Position numbers and translations under genes: made by a program
NCBI GenBank assembly: GCA_947624915.1
Contig: CANQMF010000008.1
Location: 1 to 25,458, forward strand
DNA: 25,458 nucleotides
Direction: 5' to 3'
Source of the DNA: an uncultured Bacilli bacterium
GTDB lineage: Bacteria > Bacillota_I > Bacilli_A > RF39 > UBA660
In this document: piece by piece, positions 6,046 through 15,417 of the stretch
Numbering within the stretch: position 1 is the first letter of the stretch
How the letters are laid out: each line of letters begins with the position of its first letter
Notes under the pieces: generated by a model
Database searches by the model: none
Told to the model about the DNA's origin: nothing
What the model saw: only the letters and a program-made list of their open reading frames with translations

Positions 6046-8574
6046 ATGCTAGAGACTAAATATAATCATAAAAAGGTTGAAGTAAATAAGTATGAAACAT
6101 GGAAAAATAAGGGATATTTTAACAGTGGTGATTTGAGTAAAAAGCCTTATTGTATTGTTATACCGCCACCTAACATAACGGGTAAACTACATTTAGGACA
6201 TGCTTTAGATACGACGTTACAAGATATATTGATCCGTTATAAAAAGATGGATGGCTATGATACATTGTGGTTACCTGGGATGGATCATGCTGCTATTGCA
6301 ACTGAGGCTAAGGTTGTAGCTAAATTAAAAAGTAATGGAACCGATAAATATCAAATGGGCAGAGAAAAATTTTTGGAAGAATGTTGGAAGTGGAAAGACG
6401 AATTTGCTAATAACATACGTAATCAGTGGGCTAAGTTAGGATTATGTTTAGATTATCATAAGGAAGCATTTACATTAGATGAGCATTTGACGAATGCTGT
6501 TAAAAAAGTATTTGTAGATTTATATAAAGAGGGATTAATATATCGCGGTGAACGTATTATTAATTGGGATCCAGTAGCGAAAACAGCTTTATCTAATGAA
6601 GAAGTAATATATAAGGATGATGAAGGTGCTTTTTACCACTTAAAATATTTTATCGAAGGTACAGATGAATATTTGGATGTAGCTACAACGAGACCAGAAA
6701 CATTGTTTGGTGATGTAGCAGTTGCAGTAAACCCTGAAGATGAAAGATATAAACATTTGATTGGTAAGAAAGTTGTTCTTCCTGTTGTTAATAAACTGAT
6801 CCCTGTTATAGGGGATGAACATGCTGATCCAAGTTTTGGTACTGGTGTAGTTAAAATTACGCCAGCCCATGATCCCAATGACTTTGAAGTGGGTAATCGC
6901 CATCAATTAGAACGTGTAATTGTGATGAATGAAGATGCTACTATGAATGAAAAAGCTGGAAAGTATGTTGGTTTGACACGTGAAGAATGCCGAGAAGCAT
7001 TAGTGAAAGATTTGGAAGAAACAGATATTTTAATTAGTGTGGAGAAGATGGTTCATAGTGTGGGACATAGTGAAAGAACCGATGCAGTAGTAGAACCATA
7101 TTTATCAAAACAATGGTTTGTTAAAATGCGTCCTTTAGCTGATGCAGTTTTAAAAAATCAGTTAAATGGTAACAAAAAAGTCAACTTTGTACCATCATAT
7201 TATGAAAAAACAATGAATCATTGGATGGAAATTACTTATGATTGGTGTATTTCAAGACAATTATGGTGGGGACATCGCATTCCAGCTTGGTATAAAGGTG
7301 ATGAAATATACGTTGGTATGGAAGCCCCAGACGGTGATGGCTGGGTACAAGATAACGATGTATTGGACACTTGGTTTAGTAGCGCTTTATGGCCTTTTGC
7401 TACCTTGGGTTGGCCTAATAAAACAGATGACTTAAAAAGGTATTATCCTAACAATGTCTTGGTGACTGGTTATGACATTATTCCTTTTTGGGTCAATAGG
7501 ATGACTTTTCAAGCTTTGAAGTTTACAAAGAAGAGACCTTTCAAAGATTGTTTAATTCATGGAATAATTCGTGATTCACAAGGCCGTAAAATGAGCAAAT
7601 CATTAGGTAATGGCGTAGATCCTATGGATATTATTGATGAATATGGATGTGATGCATTAAGATTTTTCTTAACTACTAATGCCTCACCTGGTGCTGACTT
7701 TAGATATGATGAAGAAAAAGTACGTTCAGCATGGAATTTTATAAATAAACTATGGAATGCGTCACGTTTTGTTTTAATGAACCTGGGGGGTTTTGAAAAA
7801 AAAGATTATACCTTAGAGAATCTATCTTTAGTGGATAAATGGATATTAAACAAATTAAACAAAACGATTAAAGAAGTACGTAAAAATATGGAATCATATG
7901 AATTTCATAATGCTGGCAATGCCCTTTATGGATATACTTGGGATGATTATTGTGATTGGTATATTGAGCTATCTAAAAGTGATATGTCTAATACTAATAA
8001 GAGTGTTTTATTACATGTATTAACTTCTATCTTAAAAATGTTACATCCTTTTATGCCTTATGTTACAGAGGAAATATATTTAAGGTTACCAATTAAAGAT
8101 AGTGAATCAATTATGATTAGTTCCTATCCTCAAATAAATGATGATAATTATGGGATAGAAGAGGAAAGAGTTAATAAGATTATTGCTGATATTATTGCTA
8201 TTCGTAATTTAAAAGCAACCAATAATATTACAAAACAAGCTAAAGTTAAGTACACAGTTGACTCGTCTTTAGAAAGTATATATTGTTCACAATTAAAAAT
8301 TAAAGAAGAAAATATTTTAAAAGATAATTATGATTATTTAACAAGTAATTACAAGTCTAAATATATTGATATTACATATTATTATGAAGGTAAACAAGAG
8401 GATGATACTAAAAAGGAAGAAGAAATAAAGAAACTAGAAGAATCTATTGCTCGACGTGAAAAGTTATTAAATAATGAAAATTACATATCTAAAGCCCCAG
8501 CCAATATTGTTGATAATGACCGAAAGAAGTTAGCTGAAGAAAAAGAAAAATTGGATATTTTATTATCTAAATAA
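6046..8574 (+). CDS. valS: Valyl-tRNA synthetase
   Basis: ValS charges tRNA-Val with valine in the cytoplasm and edits misactivated threonine. The 842-residue protein has the class I signature [13 protein letters not shown] (HIGH motif at residues 49-52), the CP1 editing domain with [10 protein letters not shown], the [17 protein letters not shown] segment, KMSKS at 515-519, a tRNA-anticodon-binding region, and a C-terminal coiled coil over roughly the last 60 residues. Length is slightly below the common 870-890. The ATG at 6046 has AGGAGGG five bases upstream; the longer frame begins inside the terminator. Expression is controlled by the valine T-box. No clear terminator was found between it and 8700. 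Confidence 0.98.
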   Translation: MLETKYNHKKVEVNKYETWKNKGYFNSGDLSKKPYCIVIPPPNITGKLHLGHALDTTLQDILIRYKKMDGYDTLWLPGMDHAAIATEAKVVAKLKSNGTDKYQMGREKFLEECWKWKDEFANNIRNQWAKLGLCLDYHKEAFTLDEHLTNAVKKVFVDLYKEGLIYRGERIINWDPVAKTALSNEEVIYKDDEGAFYHLKYFIEGTDEYLDVATTRPETLFGDVAVAVNPEDERYKHLIGKKVVLPVVNKLIPVIGDEHADPSFGTGVVKITPAHDPNDFEVGNRHQLERVIVMNEDATMNEKAGKYVGLTREECREALVKDLEETDILISVEKMVHSVGHSERTDAVVEPYLSKQWFVKMRPLADAVLKNQLNGNKKVNFVPSYYEKTMNHWMEITYDWCISRQLWWGHRIPAWYKGDEIYVGMEAPDGDGWVQDNDVLDTWFSSALWPFATLGWPNKTDDLKRYYPNNVLVTGYDIIPFWVNRMTFQALKFTKKRPFKDCLIHGIIRDSQGRKMSKSLGNGVDPMDIIDEYGCDALRFFLTTNASPGADFRYDEEKVRSAWNFINKLWNASRFVLMNLGGFEKKDYTLENLSLVDKWILNKLNKTIKEVRKNMESYEFHNAGNALYGYTWDDYCDWYIELSKSDMSNTNKSVLLHVLTSILKMLHPFMPYVTEEIYLRLPIKDSESIMISSYPQINDDNYGIEEERVNKIIADIIAIRNLKATNNITKQAKVKYTVDSSLESIYCSQLKIKEENILKDNYDYLTSNYKSKYIDITYYYEGKQEDDTKKEEEIKKLEESIARREKLLNNENYISKAPANIVDNDRKKLAEEKEKLDILLSK

Positions 8575-8696
8575 CGTTACAAATGATTATTGGCCTTATA
8601 GCTGCATTTAATGTATTACTAGTATAATTTAGATGTTAATGGGCACATGTCAATATTGTTATCAATTACCTTTCTTTTTTCTTTTATTAAGTATTG

Positions 8697-8705
8697 TGCT
8701 ATAAT
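8697..8705 (+). promoter_or_regulatory. Extended -10 promoter of nfeD-stomatin pair
   Basis: TGCTATAAT combines a consensus TATAAT with an upstream TG, about 60 bases before the nfeD start. No good -35 is seen. Confidence 0.5.
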
Positions 8706-8766
8706 TAAATTGAGGAAGCAAGAAATATTTTAAGCTTGTTAATATATACTTAAAGTAGGTGATAGT

Positions 8767-9186
8767 ATGGTTTATTTTTGGGTGTCATTAATAATTTTAT
8801 TAACAATAGTAGAAGTGGCTACAGTTAATTTAACAACGATTTGGTTTGTAGCTAGTGCCATTATTGCTCTTATTGTTTCTTTGTTTACAGATAATTTATT
8901 GATTCAAATTGGTACTTTTACTATTTTAGGAATTGTTTTCTTAGTGCTTACTAAACCATTTTTAAATAAATGGATACATGTTGACAAATTACAAAATAAT
9001 TTGGAACGACTGATTGGCATGAAGGGAATTGTCACCCAAGAAATTACACCAACAATAGCCGGTGAGGTAAAAGTTGATGGTAAGCTTTGGACGGCTGTTT
9101 CTAAAGAAAGATTAAATAAGGGGGACGTTGTTAATATTTTACAAGTTAATAGCGTAAAATTGATTGTAGAGAAGTGGGAGGATTAA
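8767..9186 (+). CDS. NfeD family membrane protein
   Basis: NfeD proteins are small membrane proteins that pair with SPFH/stomatin proteins and are thought to help organise membrane domains. The 139-residue product has membrane helices at about residues 2-20, 22-41 and 45-66, then a soluble OB-fold domain (about 78-139) with the expected G-x-x-G-x-V pattern, AGEVKVDGKLWTAVS and a C-terminal VNSVKLIVE strand. It lacks the long N-terminal protease domain, so it is the short NfeD1b form. The start has AGGTGA four bases upstream. Its stop is followed one base later by the start of the stomatin gene, the classic coupled pair. Confidence 0.92.
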   Translation: MVYFWVSLIILLTIVEVATVNLTTIWFVASAIIALIVSLFTDNLLIQIGTFTILGIVFLVLTKPFLNKWIHVDKLQNNLERLIGMKGIVTQEITPTIAGEVKVDGKLWTAVSKERLNKGDVVNILQVNSVKLIVEKWED

Positions 9187-9187
9187 A

Positions 9188-10111
9188 ATGGAAATTTTTA
9201 TTGTATTATTGATTTTGGCTTTTTTGCTTATTATACCTAATATTAAGATTGTGCCACAAGCTAGAGTGTACGTTATTGAAAGATTAGGTTCATATTACAA
9301 AACTTGGCACAATGGGTTACACTTTAAAATACCTTTTGTTGATCGTGTAGCAAATATAGTATCATTAAAAGAAATTGTTAAGGATTTTCCACCACAACCA
9401 GTAATTACTAAAGATAATGTTACTATGCAAATAGATACGGTTGTTTATTTACAGATAACCGATGCTAAATTATATACTTATGGAGTTGAGATACCAATTA
9501 ATGCAATTGAGAATTTAACAGCGACTACCTTACGTAATCTAATTGGTGAATTGGAGTTGGATCAAACATTAACCTCAAGAGATATTATCAATACAAAAAT
9601 GCGTTCTATTTTAGATGAAGCTACTGATCCTTGGGGTATTAAAATTAATCGTGTTGAAGTAAAAAATATAATTCCACCACGTGATATTCAAGAAGCTATG
9701 GAAAAACAAATGCGTGCTGAACGTGAGCGCCGTGAAAAAATTCTTCAGGCTGAAGGTGAAAAGAAATCAAGTATTTTGATTGCTGAAGGAGAGAAAGAAA
9801 GTGCTATTTTAAGAGCCGAAGCTAATCGTGAATCAAAAATTCGTATTGCTGAAGGAGAGGCAGAGGCGTTGCTTAAATTAAAAGAAGCAGAGGCCGCTGG
9901 TGTACGCTTATTAAAACAAGCGGAAGCAGAAGGAATTGGCATGTTAAAGAAAGCTGGTGCTGATGAGGCTGTTCTTCGACTAAAGGGTTATGATGCATTA
10001 GCTGATATGGCTAATGGTCAGGCTACTAAAATCATTGTTCCAGCTGAATTGCAAGGTGTAGCTACTATTGGAACAACCTTAAAGGAAATGTTTAATGAAA
10101 AAAATAAGTAA
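9188..10111 (+). CDS. SPFH/Band 7 (stomatin-like, QmcA-type) protein
   Basis: This is a prohibitin-fold protein that oligomerises on the inner face of the membrane. Relatives scaffold membrane microdomains or regulate membrane proteases; which applies here is unknown. The 307-residue protein has an N-terminal membrane hairpin (about residues 1-17), a Band 7 domain (about 20-190, with VIERLGSYYKTWHNGLHFKIPFVD and ATTLRNLIGELELDQTLTSRD), then an Ala/Glu-rich helix with repeated AEGE units (about 192-255), and a short tail. The helix is a coiled coil typical of the family. AGGAGG-like GGGAGGAT in the end of nfeD gives the ribosome site. A terminator follows. Confidence 0.94.
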   Translation: MEIFIVLLILAFLLIIPNIKIVPQARVYVIERLGSYYKTWHNGLHFKIPFVDRVANIVSLKEIVKDFPPQPVITKDNVTMQIDTVVYLQITDAKLYTYGVEIPINAIENLTATTLRNLIGELELDQTLTSRDIINTKMRSILDEATDPWGIKINRVEVKNIIPPRDIQEAMEKQMRAERERREKILQAEGEKKSSILIAEGEKESAILRAEANRESKIRIAEGEAEALLKLKEAEAAGVRLLKQAEAEGIGMLKKAGADEAVLRLKGYDALADMANGQATKIIVPAELQGVATIGTTLKEMFNEKNK

Positions 10112-10131
10112 AAGGTTATTATCGTAAAAGG

Positions 10132-10172
10132 AAAATTCTTTCTATGGACATAAATCCTAAGAAAGAATTTTT
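10132..10172 (+). terminator. Intrinsic terminator of nfeD-stomatin pair
   Basis: A perfect 12-bp stem (10132-10143 with 10160-10171) with a 16-base loop ends in a short T run. It is A+T-rich, so efficiency is uncertain. Confidence 0.6.
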
Positions 10173-10232
10173 AGTAATCAAATCAAAACTATTTTTTTTA
10201 GGATATATTTATTGAAAGTTGCTTGATTTATT

Positions 10233-10261
10233 TTGACTGGTTTTTTGCTCATAACTATATT
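10233..10261 (+). promoter_or_regulatory. Sigma-A promoter of rmuC
   Basis: TTGACT (10233-10238) and TATATT (10256-10261) are 17 bp apart. Transcription would begin near 10268, giving an untranslated leader of about 135 bases. Confidence 0.7.
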
Positions 10262-10272
10262 ATAATTAAAGA

Positions 10273-10398
10273 GAGGGTTGTAATAAATCTATCCGTTTAT
10301 AGTGTTTAAAATATTACAACCTCAGCTAGTGTAATATGAAATTTAAAGAAAGGAGTTTCTAATCTATGTGAAAAATCACATAATTAGATTATATGTGA
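10273..10398 (+). promoter_or_regulatory. Structured rmuC leader with competing hairpins
   Basis: Hairpin A pairs 10273-10285 with 10312-10323 (12 pairs, one bulged G). The segment ATATTACA (10311-10318) could instead pair with TGTAATAT (10330-10337), so the two structures exclude each other. Hairpin B pairs 10360-10371 with 10376-10391 around an AAAA loop, and its TCACATA (10376-10382) could also pair with TATGTGA near the start codon (10392-10398). A GAAAGGAG site (10348-10355) precedes an ATGTGA start-stop (10366-10371), well before the rmuC ATG. No U-tract terminator and no known riboswitch class were recognised. Confidence 0.55.
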
Positions 10399-10402
10399 TA
10401 AT

Positions 10403-11470
10403 ATGGAATATGTGTTACTAGGATTATTAATTGTTAATTTAATTATGTTAGTGATATTAGTTATAAAGGGTAGAAATAATGAGTCGGTTGTTGATCGAAT
10501 TGGTAAAATAGAAACTGACATTGTAAAGGAGATTGGTAATTTTAAATCAGATTTTAGTCATAGTATTAATGATGATTTTAACAAAATGAATGATAAAATA
10601 GATGAACGTTTAAGACTTATTAGTGATAAGGTGAATGAACGATTAGATGAAAACTTTGAAAGGAGCAATAAGACTTTTACAGCTGTTTTACAGAGATTGA
10701 CGAAAATAGATGAAGCCCAGAAAAAAATTGATAGCTTATCAAATGATATTGTTTCCTTACAAAGTATTTTAACTGATAAAAAGACACGTGGTATTTTTGG
10801 TGAGGTTAATTTGGAACATATTATGGCGAATGTATTTGGTACCAATAACACGAAAATATATCAAATGCAATATGCCTTTGATAATAATACAATAGCGGAT
10901 TGTGTCTTATTTGCTCCTGAGCCTTTAGGAACAATTGCTATTGATTCAAAGTTTCCATTGGAAAATTATCAAGCTATGGTAGATCGTAACGGTACTAATG
11001 CTAGTAGATTGGCTGCTGAAAAGTTGTTTAAAAGTGATATGAAGAAACATATTGATGCTATTAGTAATAAATACATTATCCCCGGTGTAACTTCTGATCA
11101 AGCAATCCTTTTTTTACCAGCTGAAGCTATTTTTGCTGAAGTAAATGCATATCATACAGATTTACTAGATTATGCTTTTAAGAAAAGAGTATGGATAACA
11201 TCACCGACAACCTTAATAAGTACTTTAACAACTATTCAGATCATTATAAAAAACATTGAGAGAGATAAGTATGCTAAAGTTATTCACGACGAATTAACCT
11301 TACTCGATATGGAGTTTAAAAGGTATAAAGAGCGTTGGGATAAATTATATCGCAGTATTGAAACGGTTAGTAAAGATGTAAAGGATATTCATACAACAAC
11401 GGATAAGATAACTAAAAGATTTAATAGTATTAGTCAAGTAGAAATGGAGCAAATAGAACATGAAAATTAA
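10403..11470 (+). CDS. rmuC: RmuC family protein (putative DNA recombination-limiting nuclease)
   Basis: RmuC proteins are membrane-tethered, predicted PD-(D/E)XK-fold DNA enzymes that limit recombination at inverted repeats; the biochemical activity is not settled. The 355-residue protein has one N-terminal membrane helix (about 3-22), a long coiled coil (about 25-125), and the RmuC domain (about 125-320) with TRGIFGEVNLEHIM, AIDSKFPLENY and VWITSPTTLISTL. The start ATG is preceded by GTGATAAT, the same sequence as upstream of trhP1, a weak ribosome site here. Its 3' end overlaps the next gene by 11 bases. Confidence 0.93.
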   Translation: MEYVLLGLLIVNLIMLVILVIKGRNNESVVDRIGKIETDIVKEIGNFKSDFSHSINDDFNKMNDKIDERLRLISDKVNERLDENFERSNKTFTAVLQRLTKIDEAQKKIDSLSNDIVSLQSILTDKKTRGIFGEVNLEHIMANVFGTNNTKIYQMQYAFDNNTIADCVLFAPEPLGTIAIDSKFPLENYQAMVDRNGTNASRLAAEKLFKSDMKKHIDAISNKYIIPGVTSDQAILFLPAEAIFAEVNAYHTDLLDYAFKKRVWITSPTTLISTLTTIQIIIKNIERDKYAKVIHDELTLLDMEFKRYKERWDKLYRSIETVSKDVKDIHTTTDKITKRFNSISQVEMEQIEHEN

Positions 11471-12059
11471 ATATATTAACTATCTTTTATGTGTAATTGC
11501 AATTATAGGAAGTTTTTATATTATTTTTACTAGGGAAAATACATTGGGAATCTTTTTAAAAGATTTGTCAATAATAGTTACAATTACTTTACCTTATATT
11601 ATACAAAAGTTGTGTAAAGTTAAGATTGATGATAAATTGATTTTTATTTATGTTTTATTTATCTTTTTTGCTCAATTCTTGGGTGTAACAGTAGAATTAT
11701 ATAATAAGATACCATTTTTTGATAAAGTTATTCATACTCTATCTGGTGTTTTGACAGCTTTTGGTTCATTGCTTATTTTGTCTTTAATGCATAAATATGA
11801 TATTAAAGATAAACTGTTTAATATTATGTGGATAATTAGTTTTACTTTAATGGTAGCTGTGGGTTGGGAAATTTTTGAATATATGGCAAACATTTTCTTT
11901 GGTGGTGATGCTCAGCGGGTAGCCCTAACAGGTGTAAATGATACAATGCAGGATATGATTGTTGCTTTAATTGGTTCAATGTTAGTTGTTATCATTTATA
12001 GTTTTTACAGTAAGTTAAGTATCTTTTCATTTGAAAATAGTGTAAATAAGATAGATTAG
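11460..12059 (+). CDS. DUF2238/YjdF-like integral membrane protein
   Basis: The 199-residue protein has about six membrane helices (near residues 6-23, 32-50, 60-75, 88-108, 120-140 and 166-185). The motifs FDKVIHTLSGVL, GWEIFEY and GVNDTMQDMIVALIGS match what is known of the DUF2238 (YjdF-like) family, whose conserved acidic and His residues sit near the membrane. Function is unknown. It overlaps rmuC by 11 bases, so it is translated from the same message; the pairing with rmuC may be expression convenience only. Confidence 0.82.
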   Translation: MKIKYINYLLCVIAIIGSFYIIFTRENTLGIFLKDLSIIVTITLPYIIQKLCKVKIDDKLIFIYVLFIFFAQFLGVTVELYNKIPFFDKVIHTLSGVLTAFGSLLILSLMHKYDIKDKLFNIMWIISFTLMVAVGWEIFEYMANIFFGGDAQRVALTGVNDTMQDMIVALIGSMLVVIIYSFYSKLSIFSFENSVNKID

Positions 12060-12074
12060 AGATCTATCTTATTT
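12044..12074 (+). terminator. Hairpin at the end of the DUF2238 gene
   Basis: A perfect 13-bp stem (12044-12056 with 12062-12074) with a five-base loop begins inside the last codons of the gene. The T tract is broken (TTATTTATATT), so termination is probably partial and rnr may be read through. Confidence 0.5.
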
Positions 12075-12083
12075 ATATTATAG

Positions 12084-12089
12084 TATAAT
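12084..12089 (+). promoter_or_regulatory. Possible -10 element for rnr-smpB
   Basis: TATAAT lies about 18 bases before the rnr start. The -35 position falls in the preceding hairpin and does not resemble consensus; weak. Confidence 0.3.
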
Positions 12090-12106
12090 TAAGGTAGGTG
12101 AATAAT

Positions 12107-14230
12107 ATGGAAGAAAGAATTATAGAATATATTAAACGTGAAAAAAGAGCTCTTAGTGTTCATGAATTAGAGACCTTGTTGTCTTTAAGTTCAGTTGAAG
12201 ATTTAAAAAATCTATTAAAAGCTTTGAATAATTTAGAAGAACAAGCTAAGATATATCATACTAGAAAAGATAAGTATATGTTATTTGAGGATAGTAATTC
12301 AAGAGTTGGTAATTTACAAGTAACAACCAAAGGAACAGGTTATGTTTTATTAGAATCAGGTGAAGAAATAAAAGTTGAAAGTAGTAATTTAAATGGAGCA
12401 ATTAACAAGGATAAAGTTATTGTCAATATTATTGACAATAAATCTACCCCGATGGAAGGCAGTATTGTTAAAGTAGTTGAAAGAATTAATAATCAAGTGG
12501 TAGGAACGATATGGTTTAAGGGAGGAAATATATATGTTAAACCAGATGATCGTAAGTTAAATATTGACATTATAATTGAAAAAAATTATCACAATAATTT
12601 AGTTGAAGGGCATAAAGTTTTAGTAAAATTATTGGGATTAAATAAACACAACGAATATCGTGCTCAAATTGTTAGAATTATTGGTCATATTAATGATCCA
12701 GGTATTGATGTGTTATGTATTATGGCTAGACATAATATAAATGATGCTTTTCCAAATGAAGTAATGGAGCAGGTAAATCGTGAAGTACCAGAGAAGTTAA
12801 CGCAAGAAGAAATTAATAAACGTTTAGCTGGGACAGGTAAAGATTTAAGAGAAGAGGTTATTTTTACTATTGATGGTGATGATACAAAAGATATCGATGA
12901 TGCAATAAGTATTGCCAAATTACCAAATAATAATTATAAATTAGGGGTACATATTGCTGATGTTAGTTATTATGTTAAGGAAAATAGCCCTTTAGATCAA
13001 GAAGCTTTAACTAGGGGAACTAGTGTTTATTTGGCAGACCGAGTAACACCAATGTTGCCACATGAGTTATCTAATGGCATTTGTTCCTTAAACCCTAATG
13101 TAGATCGTTTTGCAATCTCGTGCGTTATGGAAATAGATGACAAAGGTAATGTTGTTGATTATGAAATTTTTGATAGTATTATTAGATCAAGAATACAAAT
13201 GACCTATAAAAAGGTAAACAAAATCTTGGAGGAAAACATTGTTCCGGAAGGCTATGAAGAGTATGCTGATGACTTACGTTTGATGGGTGAATTAGCTCGT
13301 ATTTTGCGTAGCAATAAAGTTAACAAAGGTTATATTGATTTTGATATTGATGAACCTAAAATAGTGGTTAATGAAGATGGTGAGGCTATAGATGTTGTTT
13401 TAAGAGAACGTGGCTTAGGTGAGAAATTAATTGAAGATTTTATGATTGCAGCTAACGAAACAATTGCGACACACTTTAGTAAGTTACAGTATCCGTTAGT
13501 TTATCGTGTTCATGGTGAACCAAGTGAAGAAAAATTAACTAATTTTATGCATTTAGTTAGTGTTTTAGGTTATAAAGTTAACGCTAATCTAAATAAAGTT
13601 ACACCTAAAACAATTCAATCTATTTTAGAGCAGTTAAAGGATAAAAAGGAATATTACATTTTGTCTAGCCAAATGTTAAGAAGTATGCAAAAAGCTGTTT
13701 ATGATACAACCAATATAGGACATTTTGGTTTAGCTAGTAAAATGTACTGCCATTTTACTTCACCTATTAGACGTTATCCTGATTTATCAGTACATCGTTC
13801 AATAAGAAAATATTTATTGAGTACTGATATGACTGTGGATGGTTTGAAAAATTGGGAAGCTAAATTACCATTAATTGCTGAACAGTCATCGTTAAAAGAA
13901 AGAGAGTCAATTGAATGTGAACGTGAAGTTGATGATATGAAGATGGCTGAATATATGGAAAAACATATCGGAGAAGAGTATAAAGGAATTATTACAGGTG
14001 TTATGAGCTTTGGCTTCTTTGTTCAACTGCCAAATATGATCGAGGGATTAGTCCATGTTGAGGAATTAAAGGGTGATTTCTATAATTATGATGAATCTAC
14101 TTTTAGTTTAACTAGCGCTAAAGATAAACGTGGATATCGTTTAGGTGATGAAGTAGAAGTTGTTGTCAAAGCTGCTAGTAAGGAGAACCACACCATTGAT
14201 TTTTGCTTGAAAAAAATTGAAAATAATTAA
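12107..14230 (+). CDS. rnr: Ribonuclease R (3'-5' exoribonuclease)
   Basis: RNase R is a processive, helicase-capable RNB-family exonuclease that degrades structured RNA and, with SmpB and tmRNA, defective messages. The 707-residue protein shows an N-terminal winged-helix (about 1-65), cold-shock/OB domains, the RNB catalytic core with DGDDTKDIDDA (about 256-266; the clustered Asp bind Mg), LSNGICSLNP and HFTSPIRRYPDL, and a C-terminal S1 domain (about 628-703). It lacks the long basic tail of longer homologues. The ATG at 12107 has AGGTG six bases upstream; a GTG nine bases earlier overlaps this site. It is 11 bases from smpB, the conserved rnr-smpB order. Confidence 0.97.
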   Translation: MEERIIEYIKREKRALSVHELETLLSLSSVEDLKNLLKALNNLEEQAKIYHTRKDKYMLFEDSNSRVGNLQVTTKGTGYVLLESGEEIKVESSNLNGAINKDKVIVNIIDNKSTPMEGSIVKVVERINNQVVGTIWFKGGNIYVKPDDRKLNIDIIIEKNYHNNLVEGHKVLVKLLGLNKHNEYRAQIVRIIGHINDPGIDVLCIMARHNINDAFPNEVMEQVNREVPEKLTQEEINKRLAGTGKDLREEVIFTIDGDDTKDIDDAISIAKLPNNNYKLGVHIADVSYYVKENSPLDQEALTRGTSVYLADRVTPMLPHELSNGICSLNPNVDRFAISCVMEIDDKGNVVDYEIFDSIIRSRIQMTYKKVNKILEENIVPEGYEEYADDLRLMGELARILRSNKVNKGYIDFDIDEPKIVVNEDGEAIDVVLRERGLGEKLIEDFMIAANETIATHFSKLQYPLVYRVHGEPSEEKLTNFMHLVSVLGYKVNANLNKVTPKTIQSILEQLKDKKEYYILSSQMLRSMQKAVYDTTNIGHFGLASKMYCHFTSPIRRYPDLSVHRSIRKYLLSTDMTVDGLKNWEAKLPLIAEQSSLKERESIECEREVDDMKMAEYMEKHIGEEYKGIITGVMSFGFFVQLPNMIEGLVHVEELKGDFYNYDESTFSLTSAKDKRGYRLGDEVEVVVKAASKENHTIDFCLKKIENN

Positions 14231-14241
14231 GGGAGATATAC

Positions 14242-14679
14242 ATGGAAATAAAAAATAGAAAAGTTAACTATGATTATGAGATTGAAAGCACTTATGAGGC
14301 AGGCATTGTTTTAAAAGGTACAGAGATAAAGGCTTTGCGTGAAGGTAAAGCTAATTTAAAGGATAGTTATGCTATTTATAAAAATGGTGAGATCTTTCTT
14401 CTTAATATGCATATCAGTCCTTATGATAAAGGAAATATCTTTAATCACGAGGAAACTAGGACTAGAAAATTACTATTACATAAAAAGGAAATATATAAAA
14501 TTCGCGATGCAATTGAAAAAGAAGGATATACTTTAGTACCAATTAAAGTTTACTTTAGTAAAAATAATGCAAAAGTAATGATTGGTATAGCCAAGGGTAA
14601 GAAAAACTATGATAAACGAGAAACGATCAAGAAAAAAGACATGGAACGAGATATTCAAAAACAATTAAAAAATCGTTAA
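14242..14679 (+). CDS. smpB: SsrA-binding protein SmpB
   Basis: SmpB binds tmRNA and delivers it to stalled ribosomes for trans-translation. The 145-residue protein has the OB-fold signatures YEAGIVLKGTEIKALREG and NMHISPYDKGN, TRTRKLLLHKKEI, and the basic C-terminal tail (KKNYDKRETIKKKD) that fills the mRNA channel. Length is close to the usual 150-160. AAGGGAG precedes the start, and the gene follows rnr with an 11-base gap, so both are one operon. The tmRNA gene ssrA is not next to it. Confidence 0.97.
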   Translation: MEIKNRKVNYDYEIESTYEAGIVLKGTEIKALREGKANLKDSYAIYKNGEIFLLNMHISPYDKGNIFNHEETRTRKLLLHKKEIYKIRDAIEKEGYTLVPIKVYFSKNNAKVMIGIAKGKKNYDKRETIKKKDMERDIQKQLKNR

Positions 14680-14684
14680 TATAC

Positions 14685-14713
14685 TTGCAAAAGGTCAATA
14701 AATAGTATATACT
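14685..14713 (+). promoter_or_regulatory. Promoter of spoVG
   Basis: TTGCAA (14685-14690) and TATACT (14708-14713) are 17 bp apart, a sigma-A type promoter. In Bacillus subtilis spoVG is driven by sigma-H; I did not see a clear sigma-H site here. Confidence 0.65.
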
Positions 14714-14749
14714 TAAGGTGTATATGCTACATGAAGGGAGTGTGCGAAT

Positions 14750-15013
14750 ATGCAAATTACATCTGTAAATGTCAAGAAATACGACAAAGAAGATTCAAAA
14801 ATGAAGGGAATCGCTTCAGTTCTAATCGATGATTGCTTTGTAATCCGTGATATTAGAATTATTGAAGGTAATGATGGTTTATTCATTGCAATGCCTAGTC
14901 GTAGGAAAAATGATGGTGAATACCAAGATGTTGCGCATCCAATTAACGCTGAAACTCGAAAAATGTTTGAAGATGCAATTTTCGAGGAATATAATAAAGT
15001 GGAAGAAGAGTAG
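14750..15013 (+). CDS. spoVG: SpoVG, RNA-binding regulator
   Basis: SpoVG is a small nucleic-acid-binding regulator, first named for a stage V sporulation defect, that also affects septation and, in other Firmicutes, virulence. The 87-residue protein matches the family over its length: [39 protein letters not shown] and [23 protein letters not shown] lies nine bases before the ATG. It has its own promoter and terminator, so it is monocistronic. Confidence 0.97.
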   Translation: MQITSVNVKKYDKEDSKMKGIASVLIDDCFVIRDIRIIEGNDGLFIAMPSRRKNDGEYQDVAHPINAETRKMFEDAIFEEYNKVEEE

Positions 15014-15024
15014 ATCGCTAAATT

Positions 15025-15047
15025 AAGTCACGTTCGTGGCTTTTTTT
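15025..15047 (+). terminator. Intrinsic terminator of spoVG
   Basis: A 7-bp stem (15025-15031 with 15036-15042) and GTTC loop is followed by seven T. Confidence 0.85.
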
Positions 15048-15135
15048 ATTTAATAGCCCTTTTAATGTCATATGTCTATACTAATAATTAATATTATAGC
15101 TTTTTTATTCATATATATTAGTAGGAGGCATATAT

Positions 15136-15417
15136 ATGGAAAAAGAAATGGCTGCATTTAATCATAATATAACGTTAACAGAAAGAAAGAATTTGGTTGT
15201 TACAGGAGTCAAAAAAATTGATAATTTTGATAGTAATGAATTTTTATTGGAAACAACAATGGGCTATTTGAGTATTAAAGGTAGTGATTTAGAAATAGTT
15301 AAATTGGATACTTATCAAGGTAATGTTTCTATAAAAGGCCAAGTAAGTAATTTAAATTATTCAGATAATGCCCATAAAAATAAAGAAGAAGGGTTCTTTA
15401 GTAAGATTTTTAAATGA
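15136..15417 (+). CDS. yabP: Sporulation protein YabP
   Basis: YabP is made in the mother cell under sigma-E in Bacillus subtilis and is needed for spore coat or cortex assembly. The 93-residue protein has the family pattern: HNITLTERKNLVVTGVKKIDNFDSNEFLLETTMG, then VSIKGQVSNLNYSDN and a GFFSKIFK end. AGGAGG lies seven bases before the start. Its TGA overlaps the next ATG. A possible sigma-E-like pair (ATATT at 15091, CATATATA at 15110) exists but would start transcription on the ribosome site, so I do not call it. Confidence 0.93.
   Translation: MEKEMAAFNHNITLTERKNLVVTGVKKIDNFDSNEFLLETTMGYLSIKGSDLEIVKLDTYQGNVSIKGQVSNLNYSDNAHKNKEEGFFSKIFK

Noticed and set aside
6633..6906. Minus-strand frames opposite valS
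   Set aside because: They lie within the ValS editing domain coding sequence and have no independent support.
8584..8628. 14-codon hydrophobic frame after valS
   Set aside because: No ribosome site and no similarity; most likely spacer.
9745..9942. Minus-strand Ser/Ala-rich frame opposite the stomatin gene
   Set aside because: Composition is the antisense reflection of the Ala/Glu repeat helix.
12098..12106. GTG start for rnr at 12098
   Set aside because: It overlaps the AGGTG ribosome site; ATG at 12107 is correctly spaced.
14680..14749. tmRNA gene (ssrA) expected next to smpB
   Set aside because: The 70-base gap holds only the spoVG promoter and ribosome site.
15091..15117. Sigma-E-like promoter for yabP
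   Set aside because: ATATT and CATATATA are at a suitable distance, but transcription would begin on the AGGAGG ribosome site, so the match is probably chance in A+T-rich DNA.
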